Shown here one piece after another: positions 1 to 12,100 of a stretch of DNA of 64,000 nt. Location: the NCBI GenBank assembly GCA_008933995.1, contig WARS01000032.1, forward strand, positions 3,117,001 through 3,181,000. Direction: 5' to 3'. A model generated the notes under the pieces. The model made no database searches. It was not told the DNA's origin and saw nothing but the letters and a program-made list of their open reading frames with translations. The stretch is from Datnioides undecimradiatus (lineage: Eukaryota > Chordata > Actinopteri > Lobotiformes > Datnioididae). Position numbers and translations under genes: made by a program. Position 1 is the first letter of the stretch, and every line of letters begins with the position of its first letter.

Positions 1-45
1 ATCTAGAAATACAAAAAAGTTCGAAGGATAGAGGCAGTACTTTAC

Positions 46-184
46 CTTGGATTGTCAGTGAAAGGCATACGGTTAAGGGGGTTGAAATTTTCTGGGATGC
101 AGGGCCCTGCTCCTGGATTTGGGAAGCGTTGGTTTGGTGCCATCATACCATTGATCACTGGCATCCTTGGAAACATGGGATTCC
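46..184 (-). CDS. kmt2c: kmt2c coding exon 32 (last in window)
   Basis: Encodes NPMFPRMPVINGMMAPNQRF, then PENFNPLNRMPFTDNP, corresponding to human AFSRMPLMNGLIGSSPHL. Acceptor TATAG, donor GTAAAG, 139 nt, ending in phase 2. The rest of the gene, including the HMG box and SET domain, lies beyond the window. Confidence 0.88.
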
Positions 185-3100
185 CTATACACATGATTTA
201 TGAGGTGAATTAAATGCATAGATTTTCAAAAACAGCAGTGTATACCATCTCTGACCAAGACCAGGAGCTTAATGACACACCTGCATTGGGGTGAGGCATG
301 CTTGTGCCAGGTGTGGCAGGGAGGGGCCCTGGACCCTGGGGGTGAGGCACCTGTGGTGGTGGAGGTGGTTGGCTCGTGCTAGGGCTAAGGACTGCTGTGA
401 ACAGATCCTCCACATCTTTGCCCTCCAGTTCTGTAACAGAGTGTAACAGTGTAATGTCGTGGGAATGCAATGCCTGTTAACATACAAGTGAAGTAAGTAA
501 AAGTTTAATTCTTCCCTTTTGTGTTTTGTAGTTATGTCAATACCATAAATGACCTCAAAAGGATGACCAATAACAAAAAAGTTGACAAATAATAAGAGGA
601 ACATGTTCATATAGTAATGAAAATATTTATGAGACAGCTGTGTATTTTTGGCTTAAAGACACCTGTACAATATATTTCATTAATCTGTAAAACATTAATT
701 GAACTGTGATCAAATTGCTGTAACAAACTCTGCACAGTTACGTCACAGTTAATCTGTGTAGTTATCAAAGCTAGTATAAATGAAATTACAAACCTGGAAT
801 TTTATAAAGTTTGCTGAGAATTGATTCTGAAATGAAAGAATTGGAGAACACTGATTATTCATTCAGTTTTAGTTTTTTAACTTTAAATAACAGTGTAAAC
901 CAGCTGCAAGTGTCTGGATGTCTAGTCTCCCACACTTACCATCAGTGACCATCTTGTCGAGCTCTGGGCTGAGAATGCCGTCCAGGGGTTCCTCTGGGAG
1001 AGTTCGAGGTGTCCTCCGGCCGGCCTGAGACTGGGGCACCACGGGGGAACTGTCTGTCAGGGGCCCAATGTCCAGACCAGCTGTGGAAACACACAGGACA
1101 TGCAAAAACAAATTATAACACGTACAGACGCACACAAACACATACACACATAAACACAAAAAGCAACAACTATAAAAAAGAGCAAAAAAACAACAAAATA
1201 CCTGACCAAGAAAGTGATCATTAATTTAGACAGAAAATAAGAACATATTTATTGTTTTAACCGCCTGTGGAATGCAATCAAAACTCAACAATGTATGATT
1301 ACGGCTCCTTGGGGATCCTGTGTTGTTAAAACAGAGTGTTTGTGAACTGTGAAGAGACAGACAGGTCATACTGATTCTCAGTAACACTACACAGAAACAT
1401 GTATGTGTGCACTTGTCTATACTTTCCATTTCATCCGCTCTTTATTCAACCAAAAAACTTTCCACAAACATAAGGATGGTTGCAACAATTAGTTTGCAAT
1501 CCATATTTGAACAAAATTATATTAGCCCATTGGGCATTTGAGATGAACAAAGTAGAGTTTTTTTGAATGAGTGAAGGACATGTACTGCAGTGCTTTTTGT
1601 CATCCAACCTTCACTGTCTTCAGGAAAGTGAAAGGACATTCACCAAGGCCTCTTGTTCTCTAAATTGCTTAGTTCTAATCTGCTCATTTGTTGAAAAGCA
1701 GGATGTCCTTGTCAGTTTGCTTCTTTGCCATCCTGAAAAGATCTTCGATTAGGCAGCTATGACTTTGTTCTCTTATTTATTTGAGAAATGTCACCACTGT
1801 GAAAGGGTTTAGAAGGCTCACAAACAAAGACTGACACACCATATGTATTTGAGTGAATACTGTGCACTGGGTTAGGTAAGCACTAAGCAGTTTATGAGTG
1901 GTAAAACAATCTGAAATGGTTGAGGAAAGTTAAGTATGACACAGCTGGTACACATGCACACTCAAATAGAAACACACACTGCAAGAGGGGAAGGAATGCA
2001 CTAAAGCAAGGTATTAGTAGGCCATAGCACCCTTACCAAAAGGAGGAGGTGAGCTGTCAACCTGGAAGGGGCAAAAATCAAGACCTACAAGAACCCAAAA
2101 CCAGATAAAATGAGTGAAAAAATAGTGAAGACAGAACAAGCACAACACACTTCAGACAATGCAAACAAAAGATAAAACCAAAAATGAAAAAAGTATTTTT
2201 AAATGTGACTTAAAAAATCTGTAAGTGGTGAACGCAAAATAAACTTGTGGTCTGAGGACATCTCTGAACCGTGAGGAAAAGATTTTGTGAACCCTAGGTG
2301 ACGGCTAGGTGACTATTAATAAATTCTTGCCACTGTGACTGCCTGTGAGATATATGACGCACCAGAGTCACTGCTTGGCTTTCCGAGCATTCCCAAGATG
2401 TCTGCATCAGTGTTCAGAACATCAGATAGATCAACTAATGGTTCCTCAGACGTCTCTGTGGATGGAGAAAAAAGGAAGAAACAAACAAAAAGAAAGAAAA
2501 CCAAACGGTCACAAATCATAATTGATGGTGATGTTGAACGGACATGAAAATATGAGCTGGAACAATTTGTTTGGGTATCACATGTAGAATTTTTGTCCTG
2601 AGTAAGTAGAGAATAAGCCATATGCAAACAAATTGTAAATGTTGAAGGTGGACAACTATTATCTGTATAAAACAGGATTAAAAAAACAAAACAAAACCCT
2701 GTTTATTTGAAAATATAATAAATCGGCCTAACGGTCACAGTTAAGCTGAAGGTTACAGAGTTCAAATACTGAACTTCACTAAAATGATGTTGAACTGAGG
2801 TCTCTGAGGTTCTGTTTGAGTCAGATATGTAGCAGTACCATGGCACCTCTTATTTATTTATCCATTTATTTTTTAAACCACACTACTGGGTACAATTTGG
2901 TATCTCTCCAACATAATACCAAACCTACTTAGATTTAGCAAAAAAACCAAAGTATTTTCAGTCACAAAAATGTGATATATTAAGCATGAACATGCAAAGA
3001 CTGTCCACCAGAGAACTAAAGCTCAACTATTCCAGGGTACATCTCAAATTTGCTTCTTGGCTAAACAATCAAAGGAATGTTGTCTTCACTGGTTAATTCT

Positions 3101-6100
3101 TTTTTGCTAATATAACAAGTGGTTTAAGAGTCGACGAGGCATTTGAGTTCAAAAGATTCTGTTATTCTGGAAACCTAATACCAGATCAGAATAGGAACCA
3201 TCAGCTGTAACTTATCCCCATACTTTAACTCCTTTTTGCTGGTAGGGGCAAAGTAGAAAAATGTTGTTGTTTTAATGTTTTACTGTGGTTTATGTAGCAT
3301 GCATAATGGTTTCAGTAATAGATTTTGACTATGTATAGATGTTTGTGAGCAGTGTGTTGACCAACACTGACAGCAGTGGTTGTGCTCAGTTTGCCAATAT
3401 CTGCTTGTAAGGCAGGTATGATGTGAAATCAGCTTGATGTCAAATCAGTGAGGATGTCACGCACGTGGTACACAAATAAGTTACAATCATGTCCTTCAAC
3501 TTAACAAGCATGTTCAACTACTGTTTGAGCACAGCTTGAAACTGTTGGCAAAGTCTGTACGATTGCAACCAGCCAGTAACATGCTTAGTTTTATTCAAGT
3601 CAGCGGAAGAGGCACGTATGATTTCACGTAAAACTGAGAGGTTGAAAGAGCAAGAGATGCACAGTGAATGGGCTGACGAGACTTGCAGACACTTCACTTT
3701 GTTTTGTTACTTAGGGAGGTTAATGCATTTCTATGAAAGGAGCTGCAGTTGCACAAATGAGTCCGAACAGTAAAGACCAAAGATTAACATTTGACACTTG
3801 ACTTGTCCTTTTTTTGTAAGAATGAGTGAAATATGGTTTGAACATGTGTGCACTGAACGTATGTCATACTCTTTTAGTGGAGCCTGAAAAGGGTTAATAC
3901 TCTTATTGGGCAGAGATGGGTGAAAGAAAGGCACAGATTACAATACATGATACACCCCAAGAAAAAACACTAAGACCTTCAAAACCTGCATTGATTCTTT
4001 TCAAACTCTAATTTAATCAGTTAATCATTACATTCCTCGTCTTTGAGAACCTATGTGTATACGTACGTCCTGCTGCTGGTCTGGAGGGAAGAGATGTTGA
4101 GGCGCTGAGCAGAGGGTCTGATGAGGGGTCTAGGAAGCTAGTGGTGGGATGCTTCCTCTCCACTTGGCTTTGCCCTTCTTCAAGTAAGCCCGATTCAACG
4201 CCCTGCTGTCTGCTCTGCTTGCTTTTGTCCAGTAGGTCCTTTCCAAAGAATGCCTCCTGAACACGACAACATATAGCACTGGGTCAATTCTGTGTGTTCA
4301 CACTTTTCTTCAAGGACTGTCAGCTTACCTTTCTTGACATCATTCTTGGGAAATACATCACCATGTCACATAGAGACTATTCAGCACACATTGAAGGCCC
4401 ATGAGAACTGACTGAAGTGAAACAGAGAAGCTCTGAAACTAACAGTTATGTTGCTGTTGGCCTCACTTTTTTCAGCACCTACCTCCCCCAAACACTTATA
4501 CCCACAAGTCATCTACTATCCCTCAACGATATGCAGCTGCAGCTCCCTGCTGCACTGAGACATTAAAAGCCCAACGTGTTGCAATCTCAATAATTAATGA
4601 AATGTGCTTCACTGTGTTGGACCTTTAGGTTAGACTGAACATCCCCCTACTGTGGTGGGATAAAGAGCAGCGCTGACAGCTGCCGGTGGCTTAATGCACA
4701 TCACATATCTGTGTTATGGCCAACGAAAGGTGACACAGAAATACTGGCTAGAGACAAGGGGCCTTGAAGTCACCTCTAGTTAAGCTTTTGTATGTCAATT
4801 CACAACCCAGACAGGAGCCATTTAAAGAGGATGATCAGAGACTAGTACCCTCTGCAGTGAGTTCCTCTAGGCTGTTCCTCTTTCAAAAAAGCTCACAGAG
4901 GGGGCACCATACACCAAAGTTCTGTAAGTGGTTTCCAGGCAATGTACTTTGGATTCCCAACCTTCCCAAGGGTGGGATGAAACACATTTTATGAAGATAT
5001 GGAATGACAAGACCAGGACTAGACAATCAGTGCATATGAATGGGAGGCTTGCATACAAAACAAAAATATATTTGCAGTCGACTGATGAAACAAAGTGTTT
5101 AAGCCTTCTTTTTAATAATTTTTATATATATATATGTGTGTGTGTGTATGAAGTTATATCTAATAAAGGTATTAGATATAGATATATATGTAATAATAAT
5201 AATAATAATGTATTTATATATATTTATATTTGTCTACAAAAATCAGAATTCATTATTCATTCATTCATTCATTATTGAATCAGCTGATTATTTTTCAACT
5301 CATTGATCAAATAAAGGTTATAGTACCCCAAAATATTTACATAGGAGTGTACACAATAGGATTTTAGTTCACTGTTCAGGGTGTGCTATCAAAGGTGACA
5401 GACCTGCAGGTAGGTGGGAAAAGCTTCCTCCAGTTTGGTTTTCTTCTTTCGGTAGCGTTTCTTTATTTTTTCTGGAACCTCTGGTCCAGGGGGTGTCTCA
5501 TCCACAGGGGTGTCAGGTAAAGCCTCTGTCCATCCTATGACAGAGAAGAAAGAAATATTACACTCCTTTAAACCACAGACGGACAGGATGAATTTAAATA
5601 AAGATATACTGGTGTACAGACCCTCCTCTTTTCCAACAGGAATCTCCGACACTGAGCCAGAGGAATCCTTTCTGCAGATGGATCTTTTAGCCTTCCCCGG
5701 ACCTTGACCAGGACGGTTCCTCTGGCGAACCATGAATCCACCAATGCCTTAACAGGAATGCCTTAAGTTATTAATTTATGAGCAATAAGTAAAAACATAA
5801 GCAAACAAAATACAGTGCATTTTCATAAACCATGGAGGTAATATGATTTGAGGCACACTGAGTTTAAGTGGTTCTATTAATTCCAGTGCAATCAGAATAA
5901 ATGCTCAGAAACACTAGATAGAGCCCTTTGTACATCAGAGGCCCTGAGATGGCAGCGCTTTGCTACAGCGTCGGGCATGTACTGCACCATTTTACGCTTC
6001 AGAGGAGCTGTCTCCTTCAATCAGGTGCCCTACCCGGCCGGTACGGTTTCCTCTTCCTCTTCTTGCCGCCGTCGGCCCCCTTGGAATCGTCTTCTGCTGG

Positions 6101-9100
6101 CTCTCGCTCCAGGCTCGAGTCAGACTTCGCCTCACAATCTAGAAGCTCCGCCTCTGCAAGAAGGAGAAAGCATTGATGATGAGTGACAGCCCTGCGGCAG
6201 AGAACACCCTGGCTAGGCCCCTCAACACAGCGCCAGGGTCAATCCTATCTGAACTTCGCTCAGTGGCAGGACATTAGCCTGATAGAAATTAAGTTCACCA
6301 GTTCCATTACTAAGGACCTTTGTTTCCAGGGAAAACTTATCTTTTTCATCCACACATTTCTAATAGTCATTTCCATAAATTTTTCGGATGTAACTTAGAC
6401 AAAGAATTTTGATATGGTTAAATAAGGGGTAATGTAATTTTATAAAATACTAATTATGGCCATTCCTTGCTGATCCCTGGACGGTATCAGGGCTGATTGA
6501 TTACATGAAGCAGTGGTCATTTTTGATACGTTTCTGGAGCTAATACTACATTAAATTGTATTCAAAATGCACAGCAAAAACCAAAAAAAAAGAATCATCA
6601 TGCAACTTCAACTGATTTTGACACTGAAACAAATGTCTGAAAGGTCAGTATTTTAACCAAGCAGATGAGAAGTTGTCCAAATCTTGTCTAAACCTTCCTA
6701 CAGTAACACTTCCAGACTGAGACTTTAATCTGTAAAGACATTAAAAGAAACATAGGATGATAAACACAATACTGTTGGGGGTTGAAGGTAATCTGTTCAC
6801 CTTCAGACATATTAGACTTTAATCAATTTAAGTAATTCACTAATGCAGCTGTTTAATGTTAAAAACAAGTCAAATGGGTAAATTAATATACAAGTACACT
6901 AATGTTAAAAAAACCCCACTTTTGTGCTGAAGGCCCTACTAAAAACAGTCAGAGATGAAAAGATGCCAGATGAAGCCTGTGTGAGTACCTCTGTTGTCCT
7001 CCATGTCTTCATCACGAGAGTGCTCTGAGAGAGGGTCTACAGGAGCCTGAAGCACCGCCACGCTGTTCTGGTTAATGATCTTCAGCTTCAGCTTGGGTTT
7101 GGGTTTCCTGCGCCGTGAAGCTGTAGCAGACAAGCTCTGGAGCTGGCAAAGCCCAGACTCTGTCAAGCAAACTCCATCCTGCGTGTAAGTCCTCGACAGA
7201 TCTAAAGGACCCCCCCCAAAAATGTAAAAACAAATAAATAAATAAACCAATCATGGATATGATCATACAGTGGATATAGAAAGCCCACACACCCTTATGA
7301 AATATAAAGAAAGACATAATAACAAAGTAAATGGCAGCTTTGTTCCAGCCGGCATCTTTTGAATTTATTACATAAGAGACACTTTGCACATCTGCACCCC
7401 ATGATTTGGGGAAACTGAATGCATCTTCTGATTTAATTCACAGGCTTGTCCACTTGATGATAGTTTTGACAGAGGTCAATGGTACATCTATAACCTTCCA
7501 TATTCTTTTATATCCTTATCCTGAGTGGTGCTTTTCAACAAAGAAATTTTGCAGTCCATTTACTAAGTCTTTGTGGCCAGTGGCTCTCCCAAGTAGGACA
7601 TAACCCTAAGCATCCAAGCAAATTCAAGAATGACAGCTGACTTTAATATGGATTAACTCATTTTCATTGATGGCAGGTGTATGCCATTTACCTACGGGCA
7701 CTATTCTGAATGTGACTGCTTAACTTTAAACACAAATACAGGCCCCAATATGGGTACACATTGTTACTTCTGTCTTTATATTGCAAAAGTACATGATGGT
7801 AGGTGGATTTTTTTGTATCTACTTTATTTTATAAACTTGACCTCGAAAGTCAAATAACCAAAAAATTCTCTCTCTGTTACTTAAAATCCAACAATTTTGA
7901 TGCCGTAAACTTACCCATTTCTTTAGCCTTTGTGACAATCTGTGTCATAACTACAGGCTCATTGGCGTCTCTGGCCTTGGTTAGAACTACAGCAGCACAG
8001 GACACACAAATATGATTAAATACAAACAGCAGAAACAGGAGGATCAAATGTCATAGTTAAATCTATTCACTCTATAGAAGACACACAAAAAAATAAAACC
8101 ACACTGCGATAAAGCACTGCGCTCAAACCTTTAGTGGTCTTGAAAGCTCGGCACATTGTGCAGTCAAAGCTACTGTCTGCAGCTTTTTCTACATCTTCTT
8201 CTGAATGGAGACCCTGACAAGATGCATGGAACCATCTATGGATGCAAGACAAGGTTGAGAAAAGGGACAATTATTTAAAAAAAAGAAAGAAAGAAAGAAA
8301 AAAAAGGTAAAAAAAAAAAAACAGTTGACAGTTTGTTGTTTTTTTTTTAGAAGGACTACACACCTGACACATTGGCGGCACTGCAGAATTGTGGTGCCTT
8401 CACTGTAGTCCACCAGGCAGATGGGGCATGTTACAAGGCTGGCACAGGGGGCACACTGGGTGTAATTATTCTGCCACTCACACCTTAGGCCTGGGGTGGT
8501 GGCGCCACACTGGGTACAGGATACACACCTGCAGGACAAACAGAAGACAGAGGTCATTCTACCCAGGTTACTTCAAAGAGGATAACGCAGATTAACTGTG
8601 CTGCAAAAATCCTGTCTACTCACTTCAATGTCTACATGCTGCATATCTGAATTTAATTACTCATCACATCAATCACCTTGCTGAACTCACAGTGTCACTG
8701 ACTGGCCACCCTCCCCCACTTCCCACATGCACTTAAACTGCACTACCAACCTCCCCACCCAGACTGATCTGTCCCCTACCCTCACCCTCTCGACACAAGC
8801 ACTGATCTCTCGTGCAATATATGCAAGGCATTGTGCAATGCTATGTTGTTGACAAGGTCACCAACATTTTATTTCTTACATTTAATTTATCACATTACGT
8901 TTGACATGCAGCTCCCTTAGAATTATTATTATTGTACGCATCTTAGAAGTGGTTTCCTTAAATTTCATTTTACTTGTTTTTTGAGACCTGTCCACTGAAA
9001 ATACAGGTTTTCTATTCTATTCTTTATTTATAGAGGCATCTTATATTTGTTCTATTCCCCTTCAATAAAAATATTTAAAACATTCACTTTCACTGATTTT

Positions 9101-12100
9101 TTGGGGCTGATCTTCAATTTCATGATGTTAAATTGCTTGACTTGCTTACCACAACAAATTGCCATTGTTCAATATATACAGTTATTTCATGCTTTTAGAA
9201 AACTTAACAGAAATTCATATTATACCCTTTATGATTATTTGACTCAAATATCATTTACTCACCATTTGCACTTCCAGCTGTCCTTGGGCACGTTTTGCAG
9301 TGGAGGGTCCAGGCAGTAGGTGTGATAACTGATGTCACAGTCATCACACAGAAGCAGGCGGCCAGGATCTGTGGCCTGGCCGCAGGCCTCGCACACTGTG
9401 CACTCCAGACAACGCCAGCCTTTACTCAGCACCACCTTAGTAATCTGTGAAAGTGACAATGAGACATTTGTATCTAGGTCTGTGTGATACTTTGTGTGGT
9501 AGACAAAGTTAAGAGTAAATGTACCTTAATGCCAACACAGAATGGATGATAGCACTGGCCACACTGAGCACAGGCCAAAAGACGCCCCTCTGCGCCAAGG
9601 CCAAAACTCCCACACACCACGCACATGTCCTAAAAGGAAATAAGACATCATGAGTCAAACACTTTCGCTAAACCAAATCAGTCCAGACACTGAAATCATG
9701 AAGCTCAAGATGAAGTAGCCTCGACAGAGTACCCTTTTGCCGATTTGTACCATTTTATTTTTTCAAGTTCAAAAACAAAACAATGAAACTGCAGAAAAGA
9801 AAGGTTGTTTTAACGAAGAATAAAACAATCGCACAAGTGCTGCATGATTGGATAGCGTCACTATCCAATCACATGGGTATTGAAGTTCAGTGTTTCAAGT
9901 TCTGTTCATTCAATGCCAAGTTATAAAGGTTGTTGCATGCTATCCTGAATACTGAAGAAAAGAATATGCTTTCCTGTTCAGTCAAAGAACAGTGCAGTTG
10001 TTCTCTGTGTATAAAAGCATATTGAAATGCAAGGTAAAAGGATTATATTGGAAACACTGGCCTTTTAAAGGCCTTTTTTAAGCCAAGATGACTGAGTGAG
10101 CCCTTTTAAGCTCCTGCCTCACACTCACATTCACAGCTGAAAGCTACACAGAACAGTCTTTTAAACACTGACCAGTTTTCACTTGAGCCATTACGGGGTT
10201 AGTGCCTTGATAAACAGCACCTTGCCTGTATTACTTAATTGCTAAGTCTCTTTAAACGAGCAATTATTCTCTTACAATACTGGATTTCAACCCCCAAATT
10301 ACTATCCTGCACTGCTAACTTCACATGGTTACTGTTGTCTCTGTACACCTGTTGAAATTCTGACAGTGGCCACCAGTCACTTGATGTTTACACCATTAAA
10401 TTTGTCACATGAAAATTACTTTGAGGGCAGAGAAGCAATAAAATTTCAATATAGTCCTATAGTCCGAACTGCAGGCAGTTTGCAGCATCACCACAAATTA
10501 ATGATCTTCAGTGGAAGAGGCCATTGAACATTGAAGTCAATGCAGAAGTTCAAGGAGAATTAAATAGACACCTGCTTAAGTGTGAAACTGTCATTGCTGG
10601 AAAATATGACCACTGTGTTGTGCATGGCATTCTCCTCCTCCTCCTTGACCTGGTACGGTGTCTCTATTGCGGTGACCTGGAGATTACAGAAAAAAAAACA
10701 AAACACAAAATTAAGAAACATAACACAATGTATAAATATCATTATTCATTCATCCAGCCTCTTTAAAGAGTTGACATGACTAATTAATCGTACACATACG
10801 ATTAAGAAATGGTTTCCATCATTAACAAAAGCTGAGTCATTATTTTGAGGTATTGAGGATATTGGGGTCATGGAATGTGCAGCTTTTACCATAAAACAAA
10901 ACTAGCAAAAAGTTCACTCTGTCGTTAACATTAATGCTGCTCACAATATAGGAGACATGCCTTCAGCAAAGGGGAAAACAAACACTGCTTTGCATATAGT
11001 ACAATATTTGCCAAAGATGTCAAGATGTCATATAGCTGACGACACATACCCCGGGGTTGATGCTGGGACTTGCTTCAATCTTGCCTCTGGCCCTGCCGCG
11101 TCCAGCTCTACCTGAGAGACCAGCCCCTCTGGGCCTCCTCCTCCCAGGGAAGCCTGAACCTCGACCCTGTGGAGGCAAGACAAAAATCAGAATGTGCAGT
11201 CCAACACCTAAGGGTTGGACATAGATACTCTCTAGTAGGAAAACAGACCCATTCTCCATCTATCAAATTCAAAAAGGACAGACACAAGCTCAACCAGCTT
11301 GCAGAGGTTGGTTTCTCTCTTGTACATACTGAATCGTTAGAGTTTGCTCAGTGGACAGACAAAGGTCTAAAGATATGCCGTGAGGAACCCTTCACCCCTC
11401 CGACGTTTCAGCTTTTTGGTCTGTATACATGTTTAACAGAATAGACAGCACAACAGCTAAAGCACTGTTCATCCAGTTCAAGAGAGGTAACGGTGTTCTT
11501 CGATGTGCTGTTGGATGGAAGATACCTGCAGGATTAAGTGTTTTACTTAATAAGTTGAAGTATTTATGTTGGCTTCGCTTTGGCTTAGCTTTGAAAAGAT
11601 GTGTACATTTTTAAACATGGAGCAAAAATGACATCTCTCTTTCAATAAGATATGTTTAACATTTAAACATCCTGTAAATACTCAGCAGAAAAAATAAAAA
11701 AATTAAAACAACTATCAACCCAATTTTGAACATTTTGATAGTTGGTAGAAACGTCTGTTATGTGACAGGGACACTACAATCGCTGCCAAAGACCCAGCAA
11801 GTGAGAGATTTCCACTGTGCCCTTGGCATGTGCCCAACAGGAAGCCTCTGTCCAATCATGACTTTCAAACATAAGTGTAAATGAACCTTCCAGCACCTGC
11901 CTCAAATACCTTTTCATTTACCCATCGTTTGACACTGATCCCAAACCAAGGACACCTGCCATGGACCTTTGCCATGGCATACAAATTAAACCTCACCCTG
12001 CTTTGCTAAGAGTAATGGATTTCACCATGGCAACCAACTGCCAAAGACTTCCGCTAAGTCAAAATCAAAGAAGAAAAAAATATACTTAAACAGATTTGAA

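Noticed and set aside
11070..11444. Plus-strand 124-codon open frame over exon 15 and intron 14
   Set aside because: Overlaps a well-supported minus-strand exon and has no known domain.
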